Assembly: GCA_017651645.1 (NCBI GenBank)
Contig: JAGCCO010000024.1
Coordinates: 45,746-109,745 of the forward strand
Direction: 5' to 3'
Length of the DNA: 64,000 nucleotides
Source: Bacteroidales bacterium
GTDB taxonomy: Bacteria; Bacteroidota; Bacteroidia; Bacteroidales; F082
The position numbers and the translations under genes are program-made. Below are positions 27,131 to 39,447 of this stretch, one piece after another. The notes under the pieces were generated by a model. The model saw only the letters and a program-made list of their open reading frames with translations. It did not search any database and was not told the origin of the DNA. Within the stretch, counting starts at the first letter, position 1, and the number at the start of each line of letters is the position of its first letter.

Positions 27131-27933
27131 TTGATTTGGAAGAAAAGGCGCGGCATATCCGCGAACTGATATTGACCGCTTTGGCAGAAGCTGGCTCGGG
27201 ACATACGGGCGGCTCCCTCGATTTGGTGGATGTCTTCACCGTATTATATTTTGATCATTTACGTCATGACCCGAAACGCCCTGATTGGGAAGATCGCGAC
27301 AAGGTGGTGCTTTCCATTGGGCATACGGCTCCGGTGCTTTATGCGACATTGGCCGCGGCAAGCTATTTCCCCGAAGAGGAGATGCTGACCTTGCGCAAGT
27401 TGGGCAGCCGACTGCAAGGGCATCCAAGCTATGAGTTCTATTTGCCTGGCTTGGAGACTTGCTCGGGCTCGTTGGGACAAGGTCTCGGGGTGGCTATGGG
27501 CTTGGCTTTGGCGGCCAAGATGGATGGCAAACCAAATCGTGTATTCTGTGTCATGGGCGACGGCGAGCAGCAGGAGGGAAGCGTATGGGAGTCAGCGATG
27601 GCGGCGGCACATCATAAGGTGGACAACCTTTGTGCGATCATCGACCGCAACCGCCTGCAAATCGACGGTGGCACCGAGAAAGTGATGGCTATCGACCCGT
27701 TGCGCGACAAATGGAAAGCCTTCGGCTGGCATACTATCGAAATCGACGGACACGATATGAGCCAAATCAAGATGGCTTTGGAATTGGCTGATAAAGAGAA
27801 AGGAAGGCCGACGGTCATCATCGCCGACACCATCATGGGCAAGGGCGTGAAAAGCATCGAAGACAACAACCAATGGCACGGCAAGGTGCCTAGTAAGGAA
27901 CAATTAAAGGATTTTTTGCATGAACTATACTAA
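27127..27933 (+). CDS. tktA1: transketolase, N-terminal subunit
   Basis: 268 residues, the thiamine-diphosphate-binding half of a split transketolase. Signatures: SGHTGGSLDLVDVFTVLYF at about 23-41, the TPP motif GDGEQQEGSVWESAM (about 144-158) and DRNRLQIDG after it. Transketolase moves two-carbon units between sugar phosphates in the non-oxidative pentose phosphate pathway and needs the C-terminal subunit encoded next. It overlaps DUF456 (ATGA) upstream and the C-subunit gene by 14 bases downstream. Confidence 0.93.
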   Translation: MIDLEEKARHIRELILTALAEAGSGHTGGSLDLVDVFTVLYFDHLRHDPKRPDWEDRDKVVLSIGHTAPVLYATLAAASYFPEEEMLTLRKLGSRLQGHPSYEFYLPGLETCSGSLGQGLGVAMGLALAAKMDGKPNRVFCVMGDGEQQEGSVWESAMAAAHHKVDNLCAIIDRNRLQIDGGTEKVMAIDPLRDKWKAFGWHTIEIDGHDMSQIKMALELADKEKGRPTVIIADTIMGKGVKSIEDNNQWHGKVPSKEQLKDFLHELY

Positions 27934-29800
27934 TAAGGGCAACAAACCAACAAAATCAGGCTTCGGCGAAGGTGTTCTTGCTGCGGCTAAAAAAGATAAC
28001 AAGGTGGTCGGTTTGGGTGCCGACATCACCAATTCGGTTGGAATGAACCTTTTCGCTGAGGCGTTTCCCGAAAGGTTTTTCTCAATGGGTATTGCTGAGC
28101 AGGATGCCGTGGCGACGGCTGCTGGATTGGCGCTTGGCGGGAAGATACCCGTGTTCAGCACATACGGTGTGTTTGCTGCGCATCGCGCCAACGACCAGAT
28201 CCGTATCTCGGTGTGCTACAACAATGTGCATGTCGTCATCGGTGGTGCCCATGCTGGCGTTTCGGTAGGCCCTGATGGGGCCACGCACCAAGCCTTGGAA
28301 GACATCGCAGCCATGCGAGTGCTGCCCAACATGACGGTCATCTCGCCATGTGATGCCACGCAAGCCAAGATTGCCACAGAGAAAGCTATTCTCGAATGCG
28401 AGGGGCCCGTCTATGTGCGTTTCGGACGTGAGCCAGTGCCGGATTTCACGGATGAAAACCAGGATTTTGAAATAGGTAAGGCGCAACTGATGCACGATGG
28501 TCAAGGTATCACTTTGGTTGCGACAGGTCATGAGGTTTGGGAAGCTCTTGAAGCCGCCCACATGCTTGAGCACATGGGCATTTCGGCACGCGTCATCAAT
28601 ATGCATACCATCAAGCCGTTGGATGGTGAGATTCTGACCAAGGCTGCGGAAGAGACCCGCATGATCTTCACCATTGAAGAACATCAGGTTGCAGGCGGTT
28701 TGGGCGGTGCTGTGACGGAGTTTCTGGCCGAAAACCATCCCATCCGCATTATCCGCATCGGCATGAACGACCGTTTTGGTGAGTCGGGGAAGGCTTCGGC
28801 TCTGATGCATAAGTTCGGTCTCGATGCAGCTGGCATTGTCCATCGGGTGCTTGAAATAGTCTCTACCGACGACCTTAGCCTCTACATCCGCAAGATGGGC
28901 TTGCCTTTCAATACCTATCCGAGGAAACTGTATGACAGCAAGTTGCTGTATGAAGGCTATGATTATCATGATGAGTCGACTTTCGAGACCTGCCATGATA
29001 CCCAGGTCTATCGGCATTATATCGGTCAGGGCAAACGGGGACATGAGGTGCGCGAGACATTGGCCCGTGCCCTCCACGACCATTTCATCACGCATGAGCT
29101 TTATAAGATGCTCGACTTGTACGACGAAAAGGACGTCATCGGCATCATGGGCGGTCATGCCAAGCGCCGCGATGACCCACAATACCGCCAAATTGTTTTT
29201 TTGAGTAAAAGGCTAACGGAAATGGGGCGTCTGATGGTCACTGGTGGCGGTCCGGGAGCCATGGAAGCTACGCATCTCGGTGCCTGGATGGCGGGTAGGA
29301 GTGAGGCCGAGACCAACGAGGCCGTGGATATGCTCATTCCTTCGCCGACCTTTAAGGACGAAGGCTGGCTGCGCCGTTCTTTCGAGGTGATGGAGCGTTT
29401 CCCGTTGCAATCGGAATACCGTAGTCTGGCCATCCCGACCTATTATTATGGTCACGAGCCGACGGCGCCGTTTGCCACTGACATCGCCAAATACTTTGAC
29501 AACAGTGTGCGTGAGGACGGCATCGTCACCATCGCCAAGGGCGGCATCATCTACACGCCCGGCAGCGCAGGCACCATGCAGGAGATCTTCCAAGACGCAG
29601 GCCAAAACCATTACGAGAGTGAAGGCTATGCCAGCCCGATGATCTTCATGGGCAAGGACTACTACACCAACTACATGCCTGCCTATTCGCTACTCAAAGA
29701 CTTGAGCGACAGAGGCTTGTTCAAGAATATGATCCTCACCATCTCCGACGACAATGACGAGATTATCGATGCGATTGTGAGGTTCAAAGAGGGAAAATGA
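27920..29800 (+). CDS. transketolase C-terminal subunit fused to a LOG-family (nucleotide phosphoribohydrolase) domain
   Basis: 626 residues in one uninterrupted frame, about twice the usual length of a transketolase C-subunit (about 310). Residues 10-313 are that subunit: pyrimidine-binding domain with catalytic Glu60 (MGIAEQDAV), HAGVSVGPDGATHQ (111-123) and the C-terminal domain ending AGIVHRVLEIV. After a short linker, residues about 330-626 are a LOG/lysine-decarboxylase-like Rossmann domain with GGGPGAMEA (442-450) and PGSAGTMQE (547-555), the family's nucleotide-binding and catalytic motifs. LOG proteins cleave nucleoside 5'-monophosphates to base and ribose 5-phosphate, which is a transketolase substrate. 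The fusion is in frame with normal-looking codons on both sides; it is unusual, and I know of no described example. Confidence 0.9.
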   Translation: MNYTNKGNKPTKSGFGEGVLAAAKKDNKVVGLGADITNSVGMNLFAEAFPERFFSMGIAEQDAVATAAGLALGGKIPVFSTYGVFAAHRANDQIRISVCYNNVHVVIGGAHAGVSVGPDGATHQALEDIAAMRVLPNMTVISPCDATQAKIATEKAILECEGPVYVRFGREPVPDFTDENQDFEIGKAQLMHDGQGITLVATGHEVWEALEAAHMLEHMGISARVINMHTIKPLDGEILTKAAEETRMIFTIEEHQVAGGLGGAVTEFLAENHPIRIIRIGMNDRFGESGKASALMHKFGLDAAGIVHRVLEIVSTDDLSLYIRKMGLPFNTYPRKLYDSKLLYEGYDYHDESTFETCHDTQVYRHYIGQGKRGHEVRETLARALHDHFITHELYKMLDLYDEKDVIGIMGGHAKRRDDPQYRQIVFLSKRLTEMGRLMVTGGGPGAMEATHLGAWMAGRSEAETNEAVDMLIPSPTFKDEGWLRRSFEVMERFPLQSEYRSLAIPTYYYGHEPTAPFATDIAKYFDNSVREDGIVTIAKGGIIYTPGSAGTMQEIFQDAGQNHYESEGYASPMIFMGKDYYTNYMPAYSLLKDLSDRGLFKNMILTISDDNDEIIDAIVRFKEGK

Positions 29801-29815
29801 TTCTTATTGAAATGC

Positions 29816-29860
29816 TTAACAATTAAACAATTAAACGATTAAACAATCAACAATCAACAA
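29816..29860. repeat. AT-rich 7-8 base tandem repeat between genes
   Basis: Units AATTAAAC, AATTAAAC, GATTAAAC, AATCAAC, AATCAAC fill most of the 65-base gap before the thioesterase start. The 16 bases CTTAACAATTAAACAA (29815-29830) recur inverted at 11951-11966. Confidence 0.8.
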
Positions 29861-29865
29861 AAAAT

Positions 29866-34237
<4,372 letters not shown>

Positions 34238-34241
34238 CAAA

Positions 34242-34269
34242 AAAATGGCGCTCAACCGAGCGCCATTTT
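34242..34269. terminator. bidirectional terminator between beta-galactosidase and arginine deiminase genes
   Basis: AAAATGGCGCTC pairs with GAGCGCCATTTT, 12 bp, loop AACC, between two convergent stop codons. A-run on one side and T-run on the other let it serve both strands. Confidence 0.9.
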
Positions 34270-34277
34270 CATTTTGT

Positions 34278-35525
34278 TTACCACTCCACAGCCATGCGCT
34301 GCACCGGCATCGTCATGCACCGGGCGCCGCCGCCACCGCGCGAGAGCTCGTTGCCCTCGAAGGCTACGATGCATTTCTTCACGTTGTTCAGGTTGACCCT
34401 GTTGTTGGCCACATCAGCGGCCGTGACGATGTTGAAACCGGCTTTGTTCAAGGCTTCCAAGGTGTGCTGGTTACGACCGTAGCCGATGAACTTGCCAGGC
34501 TCGAAGCAGAAGAAGTTGCAACCGCTGTGCCATTGCTCACGGGCGGCCCAGTCGTTGTTCCTGTTGCCACAGTAGACGGGCTCCAGATCGATTCCGACCT
34601 CTTTCAGTCCGGCAAGCAGGTTGGGCACTTCCTGACCGACAGCCTTCTGGCCGTCGATGGTGATGTGGAAGGTCTTGTAGGAACTGTTCATGATGACAGG
34701 CTCGTAGATCATGCACCTGTCGACGTCAAGCATGGTGAACACCATGTCGAGATGGATGAAGGACTCAGGCGTAAGCGGCAGCTCCTGGAATATCAAATGC
34801 TTGACACCAGACTTGGTCTTCAGATGCTCCACCAAGGATTCAACGCCGTGCATGTTGGTGCGCGAACCCAAACCGCAAATCACCACGTCGTCGCGGATGA
34901 TCTGTACGTCGCCGCCTTCAACAGTGCCTTCACCGTGGATGTCGTAATTCAACACGGGGTTGATGACCTTGGTGTCGAACAGCGGATGGAGGTTGTAGAT
35001 GCTGCTGAGGATCATGCACTCGCGGGCACGTACCTTCGTAGCCATATTGCTGATCATGATGTTGTCGAACATGGTGAAGGAGGCATCACGCATGAAGAAC
35101 AGGTTGGGTATGGGCAGCAAGGCATACGGTTCTTTGTTGATGAAAGTGACATCTTCCAGACGGACGCCTTCGATGAGCTGACGCGATAGGTCTTCGGCCG
35201 ACAACGACTTCAAGTAAGGAGCAAGGAATCCCTTGTCCTCGACCTTGCAGATCCGGTCAATCATGCTGGTCTTGACGTTTTCCATCTTGAGGATGTCGGT
35301 CAGCAAGTCGCCGACTTCGTGGACTTGCGCCACTTTTTGAAGCACTTTCTTGAAATATCCGTATTCTTTTTGAGCGACTTGCATGTTCAAGATGTCGCTG
35401 AAAAGGAAGGTATGTGCGTTTTCAGGGGTTACTTTTTCCAGTTCCGGTCCCGGGGTGTGAACTAATACATGCTGGAGTTTTCCGATTTCTGAGTTTACAC
35501 TGACGTTGATTCCTAGTGAATCCAT
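34278..35525 (-). CDS. arcA: arginine deiminase
   Basis: 415 residues, the usual length. It hydrolyses arginine to citrulline and ammonia in the cytoplasm. Signatures of the guanidine-modifying fold: FFMRDASF (the family FxRD pattern), EGGDVQII, HLDMVFTMLD with the catalytic His, and the nucleophile Cys403 in GGGGARCMTMP. No arcB, arcC or arginine antiporter gene is near, so the rest of the pathway, if present, is elsewhere. A -7 box lies about 60 bases upstream. Confidence 0.95.
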   Translation of the reverse strand: MDSLGINVSVNSEIGKLQHVLVHTPGPELEKVTPENAHTFLFSDILNMQVAQKEYGYFKKVLQKVAQVHEVGDLLTDILKMENVKTSMIDRICKVEDKGFLAPYLKSLSAEDLSRQLIEGVRLEDVTFINKEPYALLPIPNLFFMRDASFTMFDNIMISNMATKVRARECMILSSIYNLHPLFDTKVINPVLNYDIHGEGTVEGGDVQIIRDDVVICGLGSRTNMHGVESLVEHLKTKSGVKHLIFQELPLTPESFIHLDMVFTMLDVDRCMIYEPVIMNSSYKTFHITIDGQKAVGQEVPNLLAGLKEVGIDLEPVYCGNRNNDWAAREQWHSGCNFFCFEPGKFIGYGRNQHTLEALNKAGFNIVTAADVANNRVNLNNVKKCIVAFEGNELSRGGGGARCMTMPVQRMAVEW

Positions 35526-35586
35526 AAAAAGCTTTTTGGTGAAACAATAAGAGCCTTGCGCGTTGGCAGGACTCCAAATATGGGTG

Positions 35587-35594
35587 CAAAATTA
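35587..35594 (-). promoter_or_regulatory. -7 promoter box (TAATTTTG) for arcA
   Basis: Exact TAnnTTTG match on minus, 61 bases upstream of the arcA start codon, giving a leader of about 50 bases. Confidence 0.5.
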
Positions 35595-35670
35595 CGGATT
35601 TTTTCGGTATTTCCAATGAAAAATGTAGAAAAACCGACTCGCGACGAAGCTTGTTGAGACGCATTCTTGG

Positions 35671-36453
35671 TCAATCGCCAAGAAAGACTGAGTCTTCGTC
35701 CATGTTGTACGCTCTGAACTTGAGTTTTGCGGGCTGTTGTATGTTGAGATACAATGTCTCATATCTGCCTGAGCCCCAATTTCCTACCAGAGTGGCTTCG
35801 CTTGTCAGTGTTTTTAGTTCATCGATGAATTCTTTGCGGGGGATGGAGTAGGCGCCAAGACTCATCAGATGGCTGGTTTCCTGCTGGCAGTCGATGAGCT
35901 TGAAACCGTGACTCTGCAAGAACTGGTGCAAGGCGTAGAAGGCGACCTTCGATGCGTCTGTCTCGAGGTGAAACATAGACTCGCCGAAAAACACTTGTCC
36001 AATGGAGACGCCATATAGTCCACCGACGAGCTCGCCGTCGTGATAGGTTTCAAAGGAATGGGCGATACCCAACTCATGCAGATGACAATAGGCTTCAATC
36101 ATTTCATCCATGATCCAGGTGCCGTCTTGTCCTTTGCGGGGCGTGTCGGCACAATGCAGCATGACCTCTTGGAACTGGGTGTCGATGCGGGTCTCGAACT
36201 TCCCCGATTTCAGTGTGTGTCTCAGCGACTTGCTGACTTTCATCTCACCCGGACGGATAATGAGCCTCGGGTCGAGCGACCACCATAGCAGCGGTTCGTT
36301 TTCGCTGTACCAGGGGAAGATGCCGTTGGCGTAGGCCACAATCAGACGCTGGGGCGAGAGGTCGCCTCCAAAGGCCAGAAGCCCTTCCTCGTTGGCGTGG
36401 TCAGCAGGAGGGAAGTAGCAGTCATCGTCGTTGAGTTGATACAAAATGTTCAT
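35671..36453 (-). CDS. aat: leucyl/phenylalanyl-tRNA-protein transferase
   Basis: 260 residues from ATG 36453; a TTG three codons earlier is less likely. Aat attaches Leu or Phe to proteins with basic N-termini and so creates N-degrons that ClpS reads; clpS is also in this window. Family pattern: FPPADHANEEGLLAFGGDLSPQRLIVAYANGIFPWY, WWSLDPR, GGLYGVSIGQVFFGESMFH, DCQ.E..HL.SLGA. The C-terminus is somewhat longer than the E. coli protein. It is divergent from truA across a perfect palindrome carrying both promoters. Confidence 0.94.
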   Translation of the reverse strand: MNILYQLNDDDCYFPPADHANEEGLLAFGGDLSPQRLIVAYANGIFPWYSENEPLLWWSLDPRLIIRPGEMKVSKSLRHTLKSGKFETRIDTQFQEVMLHCADTPRKGQDGTWIMDEMIEAYCHLHELGIAHSFETYHDGELVGGLYGVSIGQVFFGESMFHLETDASKVAFYALHQFLQSHGFKLIDCQQETSHLMSLGAYSIPRKEFIDELKTLTSEATLVGNWGSGRYETLYLNIQQPAKLKFRAYNMDEDSVFLGD

Positions 36454-36467
36454 AGCGGTCAAATGAA

Positions 36468-36491
36468 GCGCAAAATTACGTAATTTTGCGC
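36468..36491. promoter_or_regulatory. perfect 24-bp palindrome with mirror-image promoters (aat and truA)
   Basis: GCGCAAAATTACGTAATTTTGCGC is its own reverse complement. It contains a -7 box for each direction: CAAAATTA (36471-36478, for aat) and TAATTTTG (36481-36488, for truA). Each box ends exactly 17 bases before its start codon. Confidence 0.85.
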
Positions 36492-36505
36492 GTTTAAATA
36501 CAACG

Positions 36506-37258
36506 ATGCCGCGTTATTTCATCCACATGGCTTACAACGGCGGCCGCTATCACGGCTACCAGATACAACCGCACTCCTTGAGCGTTCAGGAGACTGTGGA
36601 ACAATGCCTCAGCCTGAAGCTGGGACAGCCGGTTTCCATCACGGGCTGCGGCCGCACCGACACGGGTGTACACGCACGGAACTATTATGCCCATTTCGAT
36701 TTCGGGAAGGAGATCGCCGACCCAGAAGCCCTGGCCCATCAGATGAACGCTTTCCTCCCCGAGGACATCGTCATCTATCGTATCTGGCAGGTCGCACCCG
36801 AGTTACATGCCCGTTTCGATGCCGTGTCGCGCACCTATCACTATTACATCACGCGCACGAAGAACCCGTTCCATATCAATGATGCCTACTTCCTATACGG
36901 CGACTTGGATATTGCCAAGATGCAGCAGGCTTCCGATATGCTTTTCGAGTATGAGGACTTCACAAGTTTCTCAAAGGTACACACCCAGGTGAAGACCAAC
37001 AACTCCAAGATCATGGAGGCGCGTTGGTTTGAACAGGACGGTTTGTTGGTGTTCCGCATCAAGGCCGACCGTTTCCTGCGAAACATGGTGCGGGCCATCG
37101 TCGGCACCTTGCTGGAGATAGGGAAGGGACGCATGACCTTGGAGGAGTTCCGCGCCGTCATCGAGCGCAAGAACCGCTGCGAAGCCGGAACCTCGGTGCC
37201 AGCCCATGCGTTATTCCTCGAAGAAGTAGAATATCCACCCCTAAACTCTAACCCCTAA
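36506..37258 (+). CDS. truA: tRNA pseudouridine synthase A
   Basis: 250 residues. TruA forms pseudouridine at positions 38-40 of the anticodon arm. The catalytic Asp52 lies in GCGRTDTGVHA, and the conserved RTYHYYI, FLRNMVRAIVG and GTLLEIG stretches are all visible. Expressed from the palindromic promoter shared with aat. The last codons (PPLNSNP) are read through a seven-base repeat that continues into the start codon of the next gene, 10 bases downstream. Confidence 0.95.
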   Translation: MPRYFIHMAYNGGRYHGYQIQPHSLSVQETVEQCLSLKLGQPVSITGCGRTDTGVHARNYYAHFDFGKEIADPEALAHQMNAFLPEDIVIYRIWQVAPELHARFDAVSRTYHYYITRTKNPFHINDAYFLYGDLDIAKMQQASDMLFEYEDFTSFSKVHTQVKTNNSKIMEARWFEQDGLLVFRIKADRFLRNMVRAIVGTLLEIGKGRMTLEEFRAVIERKNRCEAGTSVPAHALFLEEVEYPPLNSNP

Positions 37259-37271
37259 ACTCTCAACTATG
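37237..37271. repeat. seven-base tandem repeat across the truA stop and transporter start
   Basis: Five heptads: ACCCCTA, AACTCTA, ACCCCTA, AACTCTC, AACTATG. It covers the truA stop codon and ends in the start codon of the transporter gene. Confidence 0.75.
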
Positions 37272-38618
37272 TTTCAGAAAATCATCCGCTTTTGCGTAAA
37301 GTTAGTTCAAAAATACTTACCTGAGCCCTTTATCTTTGCCGTGGTGCTGACCTTGCTGGCCTTTATCATCGCCATGCCTGTGTGTCATCAGACGCCCATC
37401 GAGGTGGTCGAGCATTGGGGCAACGGCGTGTGGTCGTTGTTGGCCTTCGCCATGCAGATGGCCTTGGTGTTGGTGACGGGTTCGGCCTTGGCGGCGGCGC
37501 CGTCCATCAAAAGAGGCATCAGTGCCATGGCGGCGTTGCCTAAGACGCCTGCCGGTGCCATCGCCTTGGTGACGGGCATCTCGGCCTTGGCATGCTGGCT
37601 CAACTGGGGCTTCGGCCTCATCGTGGGTGTCATCTTCGCTAAGGAGATTGCGAAGAAGCTGCGGGGTGTCGACTATCGTCTGCTCATCGCCTCGGCTTAC
37701 AGCGGCTTCGTGGTATGGCATGCTGGTCTCTCGGGCTCCATCCCACTGACCATGGCCACCGAAGGCTCCAACCTTGAGACGGTCACGAAAGGAGCCTTGA
37801 CGCATCCCATCCCGATAGGTCAGACCATACTTGCACCGCAAAACCTCATCATGGTGGCCGTGGTCATTGTGGCCATCGTGGTGGTCAACGCGCTGATGCA
37901 TCCCAAAGGGGAGCATGTGGTGGCCATCGAACCTTCGTTGCTGTTTGAAGAGGAGGCCAAGCCTGAGCCGAAGGCGACGACACCCGCTGAGAAACTGGAA
38001 AACAGCCGTGTACTCTCTTGGATTATTTCTTTGTTAGGTTTGTCGTATCTGGTCATCAAACTGTTCTTTAAAGGCGGTAGCTTCGACCTTGGAGCGGTCA
38101 TCATGCTGTTCCTGTTTTTGGGTGTCATCTTGCACGGCACACCCTTGGCCTACGTCAAGGCTTTTGGGAAGTCGGTGGGTGGCGCTGCAGGCATCTTGCT
38201 CCAGTTCCCATTCTATGCAGGCATCATGGGCATCATCACGGGTGTGGGCGAGTCGGGCATCTGCTTGGGCGAGGTTGTCAGCAACGCTTGTGTATCCATC
38301 TCGACGCCAAAGACTTATCCGCTGTTCACCTTTTTCTGTGCAGCTATCCTGAATATGTTCGTGCCTTCGGGCGGCGGTCACTGGGCCATCCAGGCACCTA
38401 TCATGTTCACGGCGGGGGCGGCCTTGGGTGTGGCTCCTGGTCTGACGGGTATGGCTATCTCATGGGGTGATGCCTGGACCAACCTGATTCAGCCTTTCTG
38501 GGCGCTGCCAGCTTTGGCCATAGCGAAACTCAATGCAAAAGACATCATGGGCTTCTGCATCATCGATTTGTTTGTCACGGGACTGATTATCTGCGGAGGA
38601 TTGTTGCTTTGGGCGTAG
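37269..38618 (+). CDS. atoE: short-chain fatty acid transporter (AtoE family)
   Basis: 449 residues with about 10-12 membrane helices. The protein aligns by eye with AtoE: LPEPFIFAVVLTLLAFI near the start, ALACWLNWGFGLIVG, FVVWHAGLSGSIPL, and FVPSGGGHWAIQAPIM towards the end. AtoE takes up short-chain fatty acids such as butyrate or acetoacetate. In a fermenter it could also work as an exporter; direction is not visible. It follows truA by 10 bases and meets the SH3 lipoprotein gene tail to tail. Confidence 0.88.
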   Translation: MFQKIIRFCVKLVQKYLPEPFIFAVVLTLLAFIIAMPVCHQTPIEVVEHWGNGVWSLLAFAMQMALVLVTGSALAAAPSIKRGISAMAALPKTPAGAIALVTGISALACWLNWGFGLIVGVIFAKEIAKKLRGVDYRLLIASAYSGFVVWHAGLSGSIPLTMATEGSNLETVTKGALTHPIPIGQTILAPQNLIMVAVVIVAIVVVNALMHPKGEHVVAIEPSLLFEEEAKPEPKATTPAEKLENSRVLSWIISLLGLSYLVIKLFFKGGSFDLGAVIMLFLFLGVILHGTPLAYVKAFGKSVGGAAGILLQFPFYAGIMGIITGVGESGICLGEVVSNACVSISTPKTYPLFTFFCAAILNMFVPSGGGHWAIQAPIMFTAGAALGVAPGLTGMAISWGDAWTNLIQPFWALPALAIAKLNAKDIMGFCIIDLFVTGLIICGGLLLWA

Positions 38619-38619
38619 C

Positions 38620-39174
38620 TCAGAATGTGTCCATGCCATCCCATTCCACCAAATCCTGTCTTACATAACCTTCTTTGCCTTTTACCCGAATCTTGTACCA
38701 CTCGTCGACTTTGCCGATGCAGGGGTAGGTCTCGGGGACAGAGCCTTTCTTGTAGGAAATCTGAGTCACCACAGCGGATTCGGTTGTGGGTTGTTTGCGG
38801 ACGTTGACATGGGTGCGCCTGGTATAGACAACACCCTGTTTGTTTGCCGCGCTGAAGACCACAACGATGTGCCCTTCCTTGGGAACCACAAAATCTTCTT
38901 GTACATTAACCGTGTAGGTGGTCTCGTTGACGCTCACCAGACGTCCCACGAGATTACCTTGGTTGTCCAACACCATTTTCATGTTGTCGACGGAGGCAGC
39001 TTGCACGGTTTGCGTGTTCGTATTATTCAAGGAGTCGCTGGTGAGCGTCTCTTTGATGGTGTCCGTTGTCACGTCAGTGCTAGAAGCATCGGAAGAAGAG
39101 CCTCTGCCGCCGCAGGAGAAAGCCATCATGCCCAAGCCCAGCAGGAGCAATAATGAATGATTGTGCCTTTTCAT
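38620..39174 (-). CDS. SH3-domain lipoprotein
   Basis: 184 residues from ATG 39174, which yields signal peptide MKRHNHSLLLLLGLGMMAFSC with lipobox Cys21. A longer reading would start within the promoter region. A Ser/Thr-rich linker follows, then a small beta-domain and, at about 120-180, a bacterial SH3 domain (HVNVRKQPTTESAVVTQISYKKG, GKEGYVRQDLVEWDG). Such domains bind peptidoglycan or metal-associated ligands in the envelope. Exact role unknown. Tail to tail with the AtoE gene (1 base between stops). Confidence 0.8.
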   Translation of the reverse strand: MKRHNHSLLLLLGLGMMAFSCGGRGSSSDASSTDVTTDTIKETLTSDSLNNTNTQTVQAASVDNMKMVLDNQGNLVGRLVSVNETTYTVNVQEDFVVPKEGHIVVVFSAANKQGVVYTRRTHVNVRKQPTTESAVVTQISYKKGSVPETYPCIGKVDEWYKIRVKGKEGYVRQDLVEWDGMDTF

Positions 39175-39203
39175 AATAAGTCCTTTTTGTGGTTGAAGTC
39201 CGA

Positions 39204-39211
39204 CAAAAATA
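39204..39211 (-). promoter_or_regulatory. -7 promoter box (TATTTTTG) for the SH3 lipoprotein
   Basis: Exact TAnnTTTG match on minus, 29 bases before the chosen ATG; supports that start. Confidence 0.55.
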
Positions 39212-39230
39212 CGAAAAAAATGTATTATGG

Positions 39231-39272
39231 AACACAAAAAGAAAAGAGCAAGGATGATTTTCAACCTTGCTC
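39231..39272 (-). terminator. terminator of the tRNA-Met transcript
   Basis: GAGCAAGG (39246-39253 on plus) pairs with CCTTGCTC (39265-39272), 8 bp with an 11-base loop. On minus it is followed by TTTTCTTTTTGTG, a good U-tract, 9 bases after the tRNA. Confidence 0.8.
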
Positions 39273-39280
39273 TCATTCAG

Positions 39281-39354
39281 TAGCGGGATCGAGAATTGAA
39301 CTCGAGACCTCCGGGTTATGAATCCGACGCTCTAACCTGCTGAGCTATCCCGCC
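39281..39354 (-). tRNA. tRNA-Met (CAU)
   Basis: 74-base cloverleaf read on minus. The acceptor stem GGCGGGA/TCCCGCT has a G-U first pair and discriminator A73; D-arm GCTC...GAGC; anticodon loop TTCATAA (CAU); variable loop AGGTC; T-arm TCGAG-TTCAATT-CTCGA. CCA is not encoded. It lacks the three G-C pairs of an initiator anticodon stem, so elongator Met is most likely; a lysidine-modified Ile tRNA with CAU cannot be ruled out from sequence alone. Confidence 0.9.
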
Positions 39355-39367
39355 TCGTTTCGGGGTG

Positions 39368-39375
39368 CAAAAGTA
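39368..39375 (-). promoter_or_regulatory. -7 promoter box (TACTTTTG) for tRNA-Met
   Basis: Exact TAnnTTTG match 13 bases before the tRNA. A TTG lies 19 bases further upstream, the expected -33 spacing. Confidence 0.7.
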
Positions 39376-39403
39376 GGTATTTTTTCAATACGAGCAAGAA
39401 AAA

Positions 39404-39427
39404 AGCGGAAAAATATTTTTTCCGCTC
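39404..39427 (-). terminator. terminator of the phospho-sugar mutase operon
   Basis: AGCGGAAAAA and TTTTTCCGCT form a stem with a very short loop, followed on minus by TTTTTTC. Located 21 bases after the mutase stop codon. Confidence 0.8.
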
Positions 39428-39447
39428 TTTCCTTGCAGCGTTGAAAG

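Noticed and set aside
28082..29191. Minus-strand reading frame of 369 codons within the transketolase fusion gene
   Set aside because: Antisense to a protein with both families' motifs intact; no promoter, signal or domain.
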